This document shows, one piece after another, positions 1-8,775 of a DNA stretch of 64,000 bases. The first letter of the stretch is position 1, and every line of letters begins with the position of its first letter. The position numbers and the translations under genes were made by a program. The notes below the pieces were generated by a model that was given only the letters and a program-made list of their open reading frames with translations, was not told the DNA's origin and ran no database searches. The DNA comes from JAGTQI01 sp038868115 (GTDB lineage Archaea; Thermoproteota; Bathyarchaeia; Bathyarchaeales; Bathycorpusculaceae). The DNA lies in NCBI GenBank assembly GCA_038868115.1, contig JAWBXA010000002.1, positions 26,195 to 90,194 of the forward strand, written 5' to 3'.

Positions 1-397
1 TCCTTAATGTTCTCATATAGGTGGCTAGACCTTCAACATCTTTGATATCTCTGTCCGTCAAACTTAAAAGTTTAAGCCAATAATAGACATTCACCTTTAC
101 GCCCGTTTTTTCTATGTGATTTTTTAATTGTTCTGTTAGTTGTTTGCCTTCTCTGTCGAAATCTAACATCAGTAGGATTTCATCCGCGTTCAAGTTTTCG
201 ATTTCCGAAACTACGCTTAAGAGGGTCTTTGGGCCTTTCTTGGCGAATATTATTTTGCCGTTTATTCCTAAGGTTTTTAAAGCTTCGGCATCCTTTTTTC
301 CTTCTACAAGGATGGGTTTTCCGTTTTTGTTTTCTCCTGCTAACTGTTCTAGAATTTGTTGGATTTGTTCAGCTTTCTCTTTTAGACGAGCGAACAA
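1..397 (-). CDS. Toprim-domain protein (UPF0292-like), truncated by window edge
   Basis: The frame runs off the left edge, so the C-terminus is missing; about 132 residues are visible. A small Toprim fold is shown by the acidic strand-end motif VEGKKD (near residue 35) and the DxD-type motif MLDFDREGK (near residue 85). Stand-alone archaeal Toprim proteins of this kind (COG1658-like) are thought to act on nucleic acids, but the exact reaction is unknown. I chose the TTG start at 397 because an AAGGT ribosome site lies about 8 nt upstream and an in-frame stop closes the frame further up. It begins 5 nt after the tyrS stop, so it is probably co-transcribed with tyrS. Confidence 0.75.
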   Translation of the reverse strand, partial: MFARLKEKAEQIQQILEQLAGENKNGKPILVEGKKDAEALKTLGINGKIIFAKKGPKTLLSVVSEIENLNADEILLMLDFDREGKQLTEQLKNHIEKTGVKVNVYYWLKLLSLTDRDIKDVEGLATYMRTLR

Positions 398-402
398 GAT
401 TT

Positions 403-1479
403 TTACCTTGTTGATTCTGCTTTTTTTACAACTTCTAGGCTTTCGCGGGCTTCTTGATCTGTTTCAAAATATCGCCTTACTGGTTCCAGTATGCGGGCTA
501 GTTCTTTAGCTACAGCGTTTTTCAGGTCTTTCGGATGAAGTTGTCCGGCCTCATAGGCCTTTTCAAGCTCCTCATGATTTTCAAATGTTACTGTGCCACC
601 GAATTTAGATGGACGTTCTATAGTAAAAGTTTTTGTTTCATGGAATATAATGTATTTGACTATCTCTAAAACCGGGTTCATTTTTGTCTGTCTTTCCGGA
701 CACCACGCCCTTTTTAGTTTGGCTTTGATTTGTTCTTCAGTGTCATGGATAAATATTGCTGTCCACGGTTTAGACTTGCTCATTTTGCTAGCAATCACTT
801 GTTCAACCTTATCCTTTGTTGAGAGTTTGACTGGTTCGGTTAAACCCATTAGCAGGTGATGGTGCAGCGCCACCGGTTTTTTCCAGCCCATTTTTGGAAA
901 GATTTCACGCGCTAACACATGGGCTTTGCGTTGGTCCATCCCGCCGTGAGGTATGTCTGCGCCTATTGCTTTTATGTCAACGGCTTGCATAGGCGGATAG
1001 AAATACTGCGACAAGTCCAGCCTTTCAGTTTCGCTCCGTCCCATAATTGTGAGGCAGCGCAGTGTTCGGCTCAACGTCATATGCTTGGCAAACTTTAGCA
1101 GGTTTCGCCAATACTCGTCATTGTTGCGGTAAAGTTCCGAGCCTACCACGATTTTTACTCCTGGACAGAAGAATTGGAAAGCCTTTGCATAGTATTTTGT
1201 GGCTTGGAGAATTTTGTTCCAATCTCCGCCGAACTTGTTGTTTATAAAACTGTGCCAATCAGCTAAATAAACTTGACAACGAACTCCAGCTTTCAACAAA
1301 TCATTGACCTTAAAGCCTGAAATCACAAGGTTTCCAAGATGCAGCAAACCGGAAATCTCAAAGCCTATGTAGTGACTGGGATGCTCATTAGTTTCTAAAA
1401 GCTCCCTTAGCTCGCTTTCGACAAGAATCTCCTCTGTTGGCGGCCGCTTAATCAGCTCGATTTTTGTTTCTATATCCAA
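403..1479 (-). CDS. tyrS: Tyrosyl-tRNA synthetase, archaeal type
   Basis: A 358-residue class I synthetase that charges tRNA-Tyr in the cytoplasm. The HIGH-like motif appears as GLLHLGN in the context YIGFEISG (near residue 40), typical of archaeal TyrRS. The tyrosine-pocket stretch QAVDIKAIGAD is followed by GGMDQRKAHVLARE, and the class I signature KMSKSKP lies near residue 235. The length fits the compact archaeal/eukaryal TyrRS without an S4 tail. TrpRS was considered, but that enzyme is encoded separately at 5400-6530 and the pocket sequence favours tyrosine. It lies downstream of pheT across a structured non-coding interval and directly precedes the Toprim gene. Confidence 0.92.
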   Translation of the reverse strand: MDIETKIELIKRPPTEEILVESELRELLETNEHPSHYIGFEISGLLHLGNLVISGFKVNDLLKAGVRCQVYLADWHSFINNKFGGDWNKILQATKYYAKAFQFFCPGVKIVVGSELYRNNDEYWRNLLKFAKHMTLSRTLRCLTIMGRSETERLDLSQYFYPPMQAVDIKAIGADIPHGGMDQRKAHVLAREIFPKMGWKKPVALHHHLLMGLTEPVKLSTKDKVEQVIASKMSKSKPWTAIFIHDTEEQIKAKLKRAWCPERQTKMNPVLEIVKYIIFHETKTFTIERPSKFGGTVTFENHEELEKAYEAGQLHPKDLKNAVAKELARILEPVRRYFETDQEARESLEVVKKAESTR

Positions 1480-1519
1480 ATTTGGTCAAACCTTCTATTT
1501 TATGAAAAAGCCAAACTTA

Positions 1520-1782
1520 AAAGTTGTTTCGCGGGCGCTTATTGTCTCCCACGTTACCTATCACTTAACTTCATCGCGGAGCCACGCGCTCCCCTTAGTT
1601 AAGCTCTCTCCGGCGTGGGAATTTGGCGCCCGCGCCCGCCGATGTCCCATGCTTGGGTAAACCCGCCTTCACAGCAACAAGCGTTTTGTGCGCTTGCTGC
1701 TCTGTTGGGTCCGTCGGCATGGATTTATCCCGGCGGGATTCAAGAAGGCTCACGTTATAGGCGTTTCATCGCCCAAAATAGG
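1520..1782. ncRNA. Candidate structured RNA between pheT and tyrS (family unknown)
   Basis: A GC-rich island in an AT-rich spacer with nested pairing. The ends pair (GGGCG near 1532-1537 with CGCCC near 1769-1773), then CCTAT (1556-1561) with ATAGG (1757-1761). A local hairpin CTTAACT/AGTTAAG encloses GGAGC/GCTCC (1563-1602). CGTGGG (1613-1618) can pair with CTCACG (1749-1754) and CCCGCCG (1634-1640) with CGGCGGG (1731-1737). A long apical hairpin pairs CAGCAACAAGCG (from 1672) with CGCTTGCTGCTCTG, closing at about 1704. CTTAAAAG TATA-like boxes flank it on both strands, so orientation is unresolved. I tested RNase P, SRP and tRNA signatures by eye; none matches well. No convincing coding frame fits this segment. 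Confidence 0.5.
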
Positions 1783-1935
1783 TTAAAGCCTTTTAAGAAT
1801 TAAATGTTGCTGTTTTAAGTCCAATGCCACATTTGTAGCTAATTTTTCAACCACAAAAACATTACCCTCTATAATTTCAGCCTTATTTTCTCTAGTCCTC
1901 CTCTTTAGAATTTCTGCTTTAGCGTCAGTTTCAGG
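1783..1935 (-). other. Short open frame after pheT, no clear start
   Basis: About 50 codons are open in the frame one base off the pheT frame, overlapping the pheT stop and ending at TAA 1783-1785. The composition looks protein-like (ending KQQHLILKRL), and an AGGAGG sequence lies inside it, but no ATG, GTG or TTG sits at usable spacing. It may be a decayed or frameshifted remnant, or simply a purine-rich spacer. I do not assign a function. Confidence 0.15.
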
Positions 1936-3631
1936 TTATGGCAGTTGCTAAATTGGATATTCCTCTCCAGATTTTGGTTGAAAGCCATTCCATGTCTATT
2001 TCTAGGGCTGCTGTCGGGTTTTCGAGTTCAAAGTTGTTTAAAACTTGTGGGTGGACTTCACCTAGAACCCCTATCCTCATTTTCCCTAAGTGGATGGCAG
2101 CTGTTCTGCCTTGCAAGAAGCTTGGATGTTTTGCCGCTTTAATTTGCCAGTTTGTTAGGCCTAGGTTGGCGAGGAGCGCTTCACATGTGGATTTTATTTC
2201 CGTGTAGTTGGCTGTTGAGTGGGATGTTACAGCCGCCACATGCAGGCGCCTTTCACACATGGTTTCTTGGCGACGGTTTATTTTTGCCACATCTGAAACT
2301 TCAAAAAGCTTTTGAGGATAGCTTTCGTGCTTGTTTTCTGCTAGGTTTTTCAAAAGTCCAGATAGGAGCATTTCCCGCATTATCGTGTATTCGATTGATA
2401 CCGGGTTTGCAAGGCGCACCGGGTTTTCTGGTTTAAGTCTCATAAACTCGTAGTGAACGCGCTCGTTTGTTAGGGTGAAGTTCATAACTTCTATGAAGCC
2501 TAATCCGATCATTATTTGGCGTATAATGTCCGCCAACTTGTTGGCTGGATGTTTTTCGCCAACGGTCACTGTGGCAGGTATTGTCGGTTCTAGACGGTAG
2601 TATCCGTAGCCGATGGCAACCTCCTCGACAAGGTCTATCTCATGCATTATGTCAATACGGTAAGGTGGGATGGCAACCTCCAAAACGTCCTTTTCGACGA
2701 TTATCGCGTCCAGCCGGCACTTTTGCAAGCATTTTATGGCTTCAGCTTCTGAAAGTCTTAAACCTAACATTCGGTTGGTGTAGCTTAGCCTAAGCTTCAT
2801 TTTTTCTGGTTCAAGATTAGGCGAAACCACTGTGCGGTCTGGATAATGCACAGTAACCTTTTCAAGTCTTCCGCCCATGTCGGCTAGCGCTGTAGCCAGA
2901 ACTTTTAGGCTTTTTTCCACAGCCTCAAAACTTGTTCCGGTGACATCTAAAAAGAGGTTGCGCGTATCAATATCCACTCTTGTGAGTTCACTGTTTATTA
3001 TTGGCGGCATTGATAAAACTCGTCCATACCTATCAATCAGTAGCGGGTATTTGGGCGCCCAATCGATTAAGTGGCGGTAAGTCACGCCCTTCTCATGTTT
3101 TTCCAGAATTTCTTTTGGCGTCATCTCCTCTGTTTTACCCAGTGAAACAAATTTGACGCTTGTAGGTTCAACGGCGGTATACGTGAAGGGCGGCTCAACA
3201 GCGTCCAAGTTGTGGATGCCGATAGACGCCTTTTTACGATCTCTGCCAATCCCCCAGTGGAGGTCTTCCTGCATCTCCATAAGCTCAACGACAGCATCCT
3301 CGTCCAGCTTTACATCCCGGACTATGGCGGCAAGCATATATGGCCTAACAGCGGCAACAGCATCGTCCACTTTAAGTATTGCTTTAGGCTCTTCCGTGTA
3401 GTATTTTGGCATTCCAGTCTCCAATTCCAAGAAACCCTTCAGTGCACGGGCTACGCCAGCATAGCTACAGAAGTCCATACGGTTTGGATTATACTCAGCC
3501 TTCACATAATCTTCGCCGATTTCTTCCAAGTCGAAGCCTACCCATGGAAGCCACTTGGTCAAGTCTTTAACAGTCATAGGCTTGCCCAAAAACCTTGAAA
3601 AACGTTCGACACAAAGCGTTATCACTGGCAT
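1931..3631 (-). CDS. pheT: Phenylalanyl-tRNA synthetase beta subunit
   Basis: Beta chain of the heterotetrameric PheRS that charges tRNA-Phe. It is the archaeal short form (about 566 residues), with B3/B4-like editing regions in the first half and B5 and catalytic-like domains after about residue 270. The protein begins MPVITLCVERF, the usual archaeal PheT N-terminus. The start is set to the ATG at 3631 because GAGGAGG lies about 8 nt upstream; the in-frame upstream codons fall inside pheS. It overlaps the pheS stop by 10 nt, indicating translational coupling with the alpha subunit. Confidence 0.93.
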   Translation of the reverse strand: MPVITLCVERFSRFLGKPMTVKDLTKWLPWVGFDLEEIGEDYVKAEYNPNRMDFCSYAGVARALKGFLELETGMPKYYTEEPKAILKVDDAVAAVRPYMLAAIVRDVKLDEDAVVELMEMQEDLHWGIGRDRKKASIGIHNLDAVEPPFTYTAVEPTSVKFVSLGKTEEMTPKEILEKHEKGVTYRHLIDWAPKYPLLIDRYGRVLSMPPIINSELTRVDIDTRNLFLDVTGTSFEAVEKSLKVLATALADMGGRLEKVTVHYPDRTVVSPNLEPEKMKLRLSYTNRMLGLRLSEAEAIKCLQKCRLDAIIVEKDVLEVAIPPYRIDIMHEIDLVEEVAIGYGYYRLEPTIPATVTVGEKHPANKLADIIRQIMIGLGFIEVMNFTLTNERVHYEFMRLKPENPVRLANPVSIEYTIMREMLLSGLLKNLAENKHESYPQKLFEVSDVAKINRRQETMCERRLHVAAVTSHSTANYTEIKSTCEALLANLGLTNWQIKAAKHPSFLQGRTAAIHLGKMRIGVLGEVHPQVLNNFELENPTAALEIDMEWLSTKIWRGISNLATAIT

Positions 3632-5130
3632 ATAGGCGTCCTCCTCAACCATCCCAAGTTATTCGCATACAACAACCTAACATCATCCAAGCCAAGCTCA
3701 ATCATGGCTAATCGTTCAAGTCCGCCTCCCCAAGCTAAAACCGGACATTTCACGCCCACTGGCGCCAAAACTTCTGGTCTGAAAATCCCCATGCCACAAA
3801 GTTCTATCCAACGTTTAAGCCTGGGGTGGTAAGCCACAGCTTGGGCTGAAGGTTCCGTATAAGGGAAGTAGCTTGGCCAAAACTCTATCTTCTCAATTCC
3901 GAACTTTGTGTAGAATGTTTTCAGAGTCCCCATCAAATCACGGAGTGTAACCTTTTTGCCGACAACTATGCCCTCAATCTGGTGGAACTCGGCTAAGTGC
4001 TTGTAGGTGACCTGCTCGTTTCTGTAGACTCTGTCCACAGAGAAAACTTTTATTGGTGGTTTCTTGTGTGTAGCCAAATACTTTATTGTTTCGGCTGTTG
4101 TGTGGGTTCGCAGAACAAGTCTCTTTGCTTCTTCTGGGCTCCACTCGTAACCCCAACCCTTAGAGCCTGTAACCCAGCCATTTTTGTGGGTTTTTGCCAC
4201 GGCTTCTACAAGCCTTCGGGATGGCAACCGTCCGGTCTGTGGATTTGCCAAATAGAACGTGTCCATCATTTCGCGGGCTGGGTGGTCTTGAGGTTGGAAC
4301 AAGGCGTCGAAGTTCCAGAAAGCTGTTTCCACCAGTGGTCCACGAATTTCCGTGAAGCCCATTTCCAAGAAGATTTCGCGGGCGCGCTTGATAATCTGCT
4401 GAAGCGGGTGCATTTTGCCAGGATAAACTGTTGGTCCAGGAGCCTCCACATCGAACCTTGTTAGTTTTACGTTCTTCCATCGCCCAGTTATTATAAGTTC
4501 TGGTGTTAGCTGCGTTACCTCCTCAATTATTTCTAAACCTTTTTTGACTGCCCTCCAGCCTTCCGCTGTCAACTCCAGTTCGCGGTAAGTCTCCTCCTCC
4601 AAATCCACAAGCTTTCTCCTTCGGATAACATCTAAGGCTTCTTTCTGCTCTCTGCTTAAGCCATCAACAGTGATGGAGCGTTTCTCGAAAATTGTGGTTA
4701 AAAGCTTCTCATCGTCCCCAGGCGGCGGCTCGGCTTCCACGTTTAACTCACATTTTTTTCCTTTAATTGTCCCCCAGCCCTTCCTTTTCAGCCAGCCCAA
4801 AGCTATCGGCACAAGTCCAGCCTCTAAACCAGCCTCTTGGGCAGCTTCATCCACGTCTGCCTTGCCGCCAAGCCTTAGCAAGGCGCTGAGAAGACGACGT
4901 TCAGGCAAACCGTATTGGGCATAACTTTTGCCTTCCTCGTTTAACGTAGCAACATTCCATTTCCGCTCATGGATCTTCACAAAGTTACACGCTGAAAGGG
5001 TTAAAGCGGCTCTCATAACAGCGGCATGTGCCAAACCACTTTTTTCAACTATATCTTCCACAGAGGCTTTTCCGCCAAGCTCCTGCAGTGTCATTAAGGT
5101 TTTTCTTTCATTGAGCCTCAAACTAGCCAC
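3622..5130 (-). CDS. pheS: Phenylalanyl-tRNA synthetase alpha subunit
   Basis: Class II catalytic subunit of PheRS, 502 residues. The N-terminal 190 residues contain winged-helix-like tRNA-binding repeats (motifs such as LGGKASVEDIVEKSGL). The catalytic domain starts near residue 220 and shows the PheS signatures HPLQQIIKRAREIFLEMGF, FDALFQPQDHPAREMMDTFY and GGGLERLAMI. The start appears to be GTG at 5130; a TTG four codons in is a possible alternative. A TTTAAAAG box just upstream is a candidate TATA element. It is the first gene of a probable pheS-pheT operon and is divergent from trpS. Confidence 0.93.
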   Translation of the reverse strand: MASLRLNERKTLMTLQELGGKASVEDIVEKSGLAHAAVMRAALTLSACNFVKIHERKWNVATLNEEGKSYAQYGLPERRLLSALLRLGGKADVDEAAQEAGLEAGLVPIALGWLKRKGWGTIKGKKCELNVEAEPPPGDDEKLLTTIFEKRSITVDGLSREQKEALDVIRRRKLVDLEEETYRELELTAEGWRAVKKGLEIIEEVTQLTPELIITGRWKNVKLTRFDVEAPGPTVYPGKMHPLQQIIKRAREIFLEMGFTEIRGPLVETAFWNFDALFQPQDHPAREMMDTFYLANPQTGRLPSRRLVEAVAKTHKNGWVTGSKGWGYEWSPEEAKRLVLRTHTTAETIKYLATHKKPPIKVFSVDRVYRNEQVTYKHLAEFHQIEGIVVGKKVTLRDLMGTLKTFYTKFGIEKIEFWPSYFPYTEPSAQAVAYHPRLKRWIELCGMGIFRPEVLAPVGVKCPVLAWGGGLERLAMIELGLDDVRLLYANNLGWLRRTPICQ

Positions 5131-5305
5131 CTTTTAAACACCTAGCTTAGGTTTTAAGCAGTTTATTGCGCTGTAATGCTTACATAAAAGTTGTTTGAGG
5201 GTTTTTAAGTTATGCTCTTCAAAGGAGAAAACAGCGCTATTTTTTATGAAAATTGGCGAAGCATCCCTTCACCAGCAGCATTTGAATGGTAATGCTAACT
5301 ACATA

Positions 5306-5313
5306 TTTATAAG
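5306..5313 (+). promoter_or_regulatory. Putative TATA box for trpS
   Basis: TTTATAAG in the 269-bp divergent spacer between pheS and trpS, about 85 bp before the trpS start. It resembles the archaeal BRE/TATA consensus. The distance implies a leader of roughly 60 nt. No obvious operator repeat is visible here. Confidence 0.35.
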
Positions 5314-5399
5314 CTTATTCCAGATACATTTTCACAAAATTTAATACACCTCATGGGAATCGTATAAGGAAGCCGAAAAAGGTTTGGAAAGTGTAAAGA

Positions 5400-6530
5400 T
5401 TGGTTGATGCAGAAATAGACGAGATGGTTGTCACTCCATGGGAGGTTAGAGGCAAGGTCGACTATGAACGCCTAATACGGGAGTTTGGAACACAGCCCCT
5501 AACAATGGAGCTTATCCAAAAACTGGCAAAACATACAGGCGGGCTTCATCTACAACTGCGGAGGGGCCTCTTCTTTTCACATCGTGATTTAGATGTTGTT
5601 CTAGATCTATACGAGAAAGGAACAAAGTTCGTGCTCTACACTGGCCGTGGTCCATCCGGTCCGGTTCATTTGGGGCATCTGGTTCCTTGGATTTTCACAA
5701 AACACCTTCAAGATCATTTTAAGACTAGGCTTTACTTTCAAATGACGGATGATGAGAAATTTCTGGTTAAAGATGAGTTGGAGCTTAAAGAAGCGACAAA
5801 CTTCGCTTATGAGAATGCTTTGGATCTTATAGCCTTGGGCTTTAAGCCTGAAAACACCTTCATAATATATGACGCGCAGGACATAGACTTGCTATATGAC
5901 TTAGCCTTGGAAGTTGCCAAACGCATAACATATTCAACAGCCAGAGCCACTTTTGGCTTTCAGGAAAACACAAACATTGGATGGATCTTTTGGCCGGCCA
6001 TCCAGGCGGCCCCGTGTTTTATTCACGCCAAACTGACCGGCGAAAATGTTCCAGCACTTATCCCTGCAGCCATAGATCAGGATCCGTACTGGCGGATTAC
6101 GCGGGATGTAGCGCCTAAACTTGGCTATTATAAGCCGGCGCAGATTCACTGTCGCCTTCTTCCAGGTTTGGGTGTTGGTGGGAAAATGAGCGCTTCAGAG
6201 CCCGAAACTTGTATATTCACGGTAGATCCGCCAGAAGTTGTTAAGCGGAAGGTTTGGAACGCCTTTACAGGTGGCAAGCCGACGGTGGCGGAACAGCGGA
6301 AAATGGGTGGAGACCCATTCATATGTACAGTGTTCCAGTACTTCCTATTCATGTTTGAGGAAGACGACGATAAGCTTGCTGAAAGGGAAAGAAGGTGCAA
6401 GGCTGGAGAGATTCTATGCGGCGAATGTAAGAACGAGTTGACGGATAGGATTAACAGCTTCCTTAAAGATCATAGGAGAAAGCGTGAAAAAGCCAGAAAC
6501 ATTTTAGACAAGTTTCACATAAAACGCTAA
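5400..6530 (+). CDS. trpS: Tryptophanyl-tRNA synthetase
   Basis: A 376-residue class I synthetase that charges tRNA-Trp. The HIGH-equivalent motif is GRGPSGPVHLGHLVPW (near residue 82) and the KMSKS equivalent is KMSASEP, the archaeal/eukaryal TrpRS form. The strand MTDDEKF and the AARATFGFQ region also fit this family. The listed start is TTG at 5400; an in-frame ATG at 5424 (MVVTPWEV) is the alternative, and neither has a strong ribosome site. The gene is divergent from pheS, so Phe, Tyr and Trp synthetases sit together. The cognate tRNA-Trp lies 7 kb away at 13474. Confidence 0.92.
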   Translation: MVDAEIDEMVVTPWEVRGKVDYERLIREFGTQPLTMELIQKLAKHTGGLHLQLRRGLFFSHRDLDVVLDLYEKGTKFVLYTGRGPSGPVHLGHLVPWIFTKHLQDHFKTRLYFQMTDDEKFLVKDELELKEATNFAYENALDLIALGFKPENTFIIYDAQDIDLLYDLALEVAKRITYSTARATFGFQENTNIGWIFWPAIQAAPCFIHAKLTGENVPALIPAAIDQDPYWRITRDVAPKLGYYKPAQIHCRLLPGLGVGGKMSASEPETCIFTVDPPEVVKRKVWNAFTGGKPTVAEQRKMGGDPFICTVFQYFLFMFEEDDDKLAERERRCKAGEILCGECKNELTDRINSFLKDHRRKREKARNILDKFHIKR

Positions 6531-6549
6531 AAAATGGGGCTAAATCAAA

Positions 6550-7116
6550 ATGGATAAGAAAGAAGTTGTTGATGTGAGCCCTTCAAACGCTTATAGGCTT
6601 GTTCACCCAATGCACACGGTTCTAGTCTCATGTGTCGGCAAGGATGGAAAACCAAATATTATTACTTTGGCTTGGGCTATGCCAACCTCCATCAGCCCAC
6701 CGCTTGTGGCTGTGAGCATTGCGCCACGCAGGCACTCCCATAGCCTGATCCAAGAGACAAAGGAGTTTGTGGTAAGCATCCCAACGATGGAAATATTGGA
6801 CGCCACATTTTTTTGCGGTCGGGTCAGCGGAAGAGACCACGACAAGTTTGAGGAAGCTGGATTAACGCCCCTTCCAGCCAGAAGAGTTAAGCCGCCAATA
6901 ATTAAGGAGTGCGTTGCCCACTTGGAGTGTAGACTTCACAGCCAATTCCAGACCGGAGACCACACGATTTTTGTTGGCGAAATCCTCGAAGCCTACGCAA
7001 ACAAAGAGTGCTTCACAAGCGCTGGCTACGACTTAGAAAAAGCGAGAATGATCTTTCATTTGGGCGGAGACGAGTTTGCAACCCTCCAGCCAAAAATTTT
7101 CAAGCCTAAAGCCTGA
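6550..7116 (+). CDS. FMN-binding flavin reductase-like protein
   Basis: A 188-residue split-barrel FMN-binding protein of the flavoredoxin/DIM6-NTAB family. Typical features are VLVSCVGKDGKPNIITLAW in the first strand region, ISPPLVAVSI, and the later FVVSIPT. Family members bind FMN and pass electrons from NAD(P)H or ferredoxin to partner oxidases; the true partner cannot be read from sequence. It starts 19 nt after trpS on the same strand and is probably co-transcribed, although no functional link is evident. It ends 1 nt before the convergent metallo-hydrolase gene. Confidence 0.8.
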   Translation: MDKKEVVDVSPSNAYRLVHPMHTVLVSCVGKDGKPNIITLAWAMPTSISPPLVAVSIAPRRHSHSLIQETKEFVVSIPTMEILDATFFCGRVSGRDHDKFEEAGLTPLPARRVKPPIIKECVAHLECRLHSQFQTGDHTIFVGEILEAYANKECFTSAGYDLEKARMIFHLGGDEFATLQPKIFKPKA

Positions 7117-7788
7117 CTAGAACTGGTAGCTTTCCCCGGGATTCAGAACCACCACTTTGACTTTTGGCGCCTTCCCCTTCACTTTTTTGACAAACTCTTC
7201 TGCCGATTGGGCTAGAACAGGAAAAGTCTTGTAATGCATCGGAATTACGGCCTTAGGCTTTAATAGTCTGACGGCTTCTGCTGCCTCCAAGATACCCATG
7301 GTGTAATACCCGCCTATGGGTAACAGTGCCAAGTCAAGCTTGTAGAGCCGCCCGATAAGCTTCATGTCCCCGAAAAGGCTGGTGTCCCCGGCATGGTACA
7401 CCCTTTTACTTTCAGCCTCGACAACAACGCCCGTTGGTGCACCCCTTGAGCATGTATGGAAGGCTTGAACCATGTAGAGTTTTACACCCTTAACCTCTGC
7501 GCATCCGCCGATATTTAGTCCAACAACATCTTTGACGCCGTTTTCGCTGGCGTAATTGCCAAGCTCAAAAGCTGAAACAAAAGTGGCATTTGTTCGCTTG
7601 CAAATATTTACTGCGTCGCCAAGATGGTCGCCGTGGTCGTGGGTGACATAAACAATGTCAGCCCGGTCAATTTCAGAAGCCCTTATAGGCGAAGTGGGGT
7701 TTCCATCAAGCCATGGATCAATTAAAACCGTTTTATCGCCCATCTCAATTTTAAATGAGGCGTGCCCAAACCATGTTACCTTTGCCAA
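7117..7788 (-). CDS. UPF0173 metal-dependent hydrolase (metallo-beta-lactamase fold)
   Basis: A 223-residue single-domain metallo-beta-lactamase-fold protein. It opens MAKVTWFGHASFKIE, the characteristic UPF0173 N-terminus, followed by VLIDPWLDGNP and the metal-binding HxHxDH motif THDHGDHLG. Later ligands are visible in HAGDTSLFGDM and IPMHYKTFPV. The family is conserved in archaea and bacteria and its substrate is unknown. It is convergent with the flavin reductase and divergent from the MetAP gene. Confidence 0.85.
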   Translation of the reverse strand: MAKVTWFGHASFKIEMGDKTVLIDPWLDGNPTSPIRASEIDRADIVYVTHDHGDHLGDAVNICKRTNATFVSAFELGNYASENGVKDVVGLNIGGCAEVKGVKLYMVQAFHTCSRGAPTGVVVEAESKRVYHAGDTSLFGDMKLIGRLYKLDLALLPIGGYYTMGILEAAEAVRLLKPKAVIPMHYKTFPVLAQSAEEFVKKVKGKAPKVKVVVLNPGESYQF

Positions 7789-7866
7789 ACATAGGCCTCC
7801 AGCTAAATCTTTTAAACCTTTAGTACTGGTTTAGTTTATAAAGTTAAAAGATTAAGTGCTTCCAAA

Positions 7867-8772
7867 ATGAAAACCATAAACGAGGAAGCCTTTGAGAAAC
7901 TCCGTTTGTCTGGCAGGATTCTCCGCGAAACTCGAGAAGAGTTGAAGGATTTTGTCCACGAGAACATGCTAATAATAGAGGTTTGTGAAAAGGCAGAAGA
8001 GCTGATTAGGCGTAAGGGCGGAAAACCAGCTTTCCCATGCAACGTCTCAGTAAACGAGATTGCAGCCCACTACACTTCTCCACCAAACGACACGAAGAGA
8101 ATCCCGGAGAAATCCCTCGTTAAAGTGGACATTGGCGCCCACGTTGACGGCTACGTAACAGACACAGCTGTGACAATATGCTTTAACCCAGAATACCGTG
8201 AAATGGTGAACGCGGCAGAACAAGCTCTGAAGAGGGCTGTGGAAGCCCTACATCCAGAAACACCAACCTCAAGGCTTGGCGCATTAATAGAACAGACAAT
8301 AAAGTCCCGCGGCTTCAAGCCCGTCTCAAACTTAACTGGGCATAGCGTTGGCAGATATTTAGTGCATGCTGGAACATCGCTGCCAAATGTGTCCCATCTA
8401 TCCTTCACAAAGGTTAAAGTTGGGGAAGCCTACGCTATAGAACCATTCGTAACAGTTCAGAACGCCATTGGCAAGGTGGAAAACAGCAAAGAAGCCACAA
8501 TATTCCGCTTTGTAAAACAGAAGCCGCTAAAAAATGCCTATGCAAAAAAACTCCTGAAACATATCGAGGAAAACTTTAAAACACTGCCCTTCACTGAGCG
8601 TTGGCTTCAAGGCGTAGTTCCAAAGGAATATTATAAAGAAGCCTTCAAAGAACTTTTAACTTCAAGGGCTATTATGAGCTATCCAGTTTTCATAGAAGCC
8701 AGCAGAAAACCGGTAGCTCAAGCGGAACACACAGTCCTAGTGGTTGAGGACGGATGCCTAGTCCTAACCTAG
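7867..8772 (+). CDS. map: Methionine aminopeptidase, type II
   Basis: A 301-residue creatinase/pita-bread-fold enzyme that removes initiator methionine from nascent proteins. All five metal ligands are recognisable: two Asp in VDIGAHVDGYVTDTAVT, His in GHSVGRYLVHAG, Glu in EPFVT and Glu in QAEHTVLVV. The roughly 60-residue helical insert between the His and the last Glu (about 210-280) marks it as the archaeal type II form. It is convergent with the zinc-ribbon membrane protein, with 3 nt between the genes. Confidence 0.93.
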   Translation: MKTINEEAFEKLRLSGRILRETREELKDFVHENMLIIEVCEKAEELIRRKGGKPAFPCNVSVNEIAAHYTSPPNDTKRIPEKSLVKVDIGAHVDGYVTDTAVTICFNPEYREMVNAAEQALKRAVEALHPETPTSRLGALIEQTIKSRGFKPVSNLTGHSVGRYLVHAGTSLPNVSHLSFTKVKVGEAYAIEPFVTVQNAIGKVENSKEATIFRFVKQKPLKNAYAKKLLKHIEENFKTLPFTERWLQGVVPKEYYKEAFKELLTSRAIMSYPVFIEASRKPVAQAEHTVLVVEDGCLVLT

Positions 8773-8775
8773 CCC

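Noticed and set aside
144..509. Plus-strand frame opposite the Toprim and tyrS genes
   Set aside because: Antisense shadow of two well-supported genes.
1520..1782. Assignment as RNase P RNA or SRP RNA
   Set aside because: The conserved RNase P core GAAAGTC and the SRP GNAR/AGCAG elements were not found on either strand by eye. Left as unknown.
1615..1803. 62-codon plus-strand frame between pheT and tyrS
   Set aside because: It coincides with the paired RNA island; its composition reflects GC-rich stems and it has no ribosome site.
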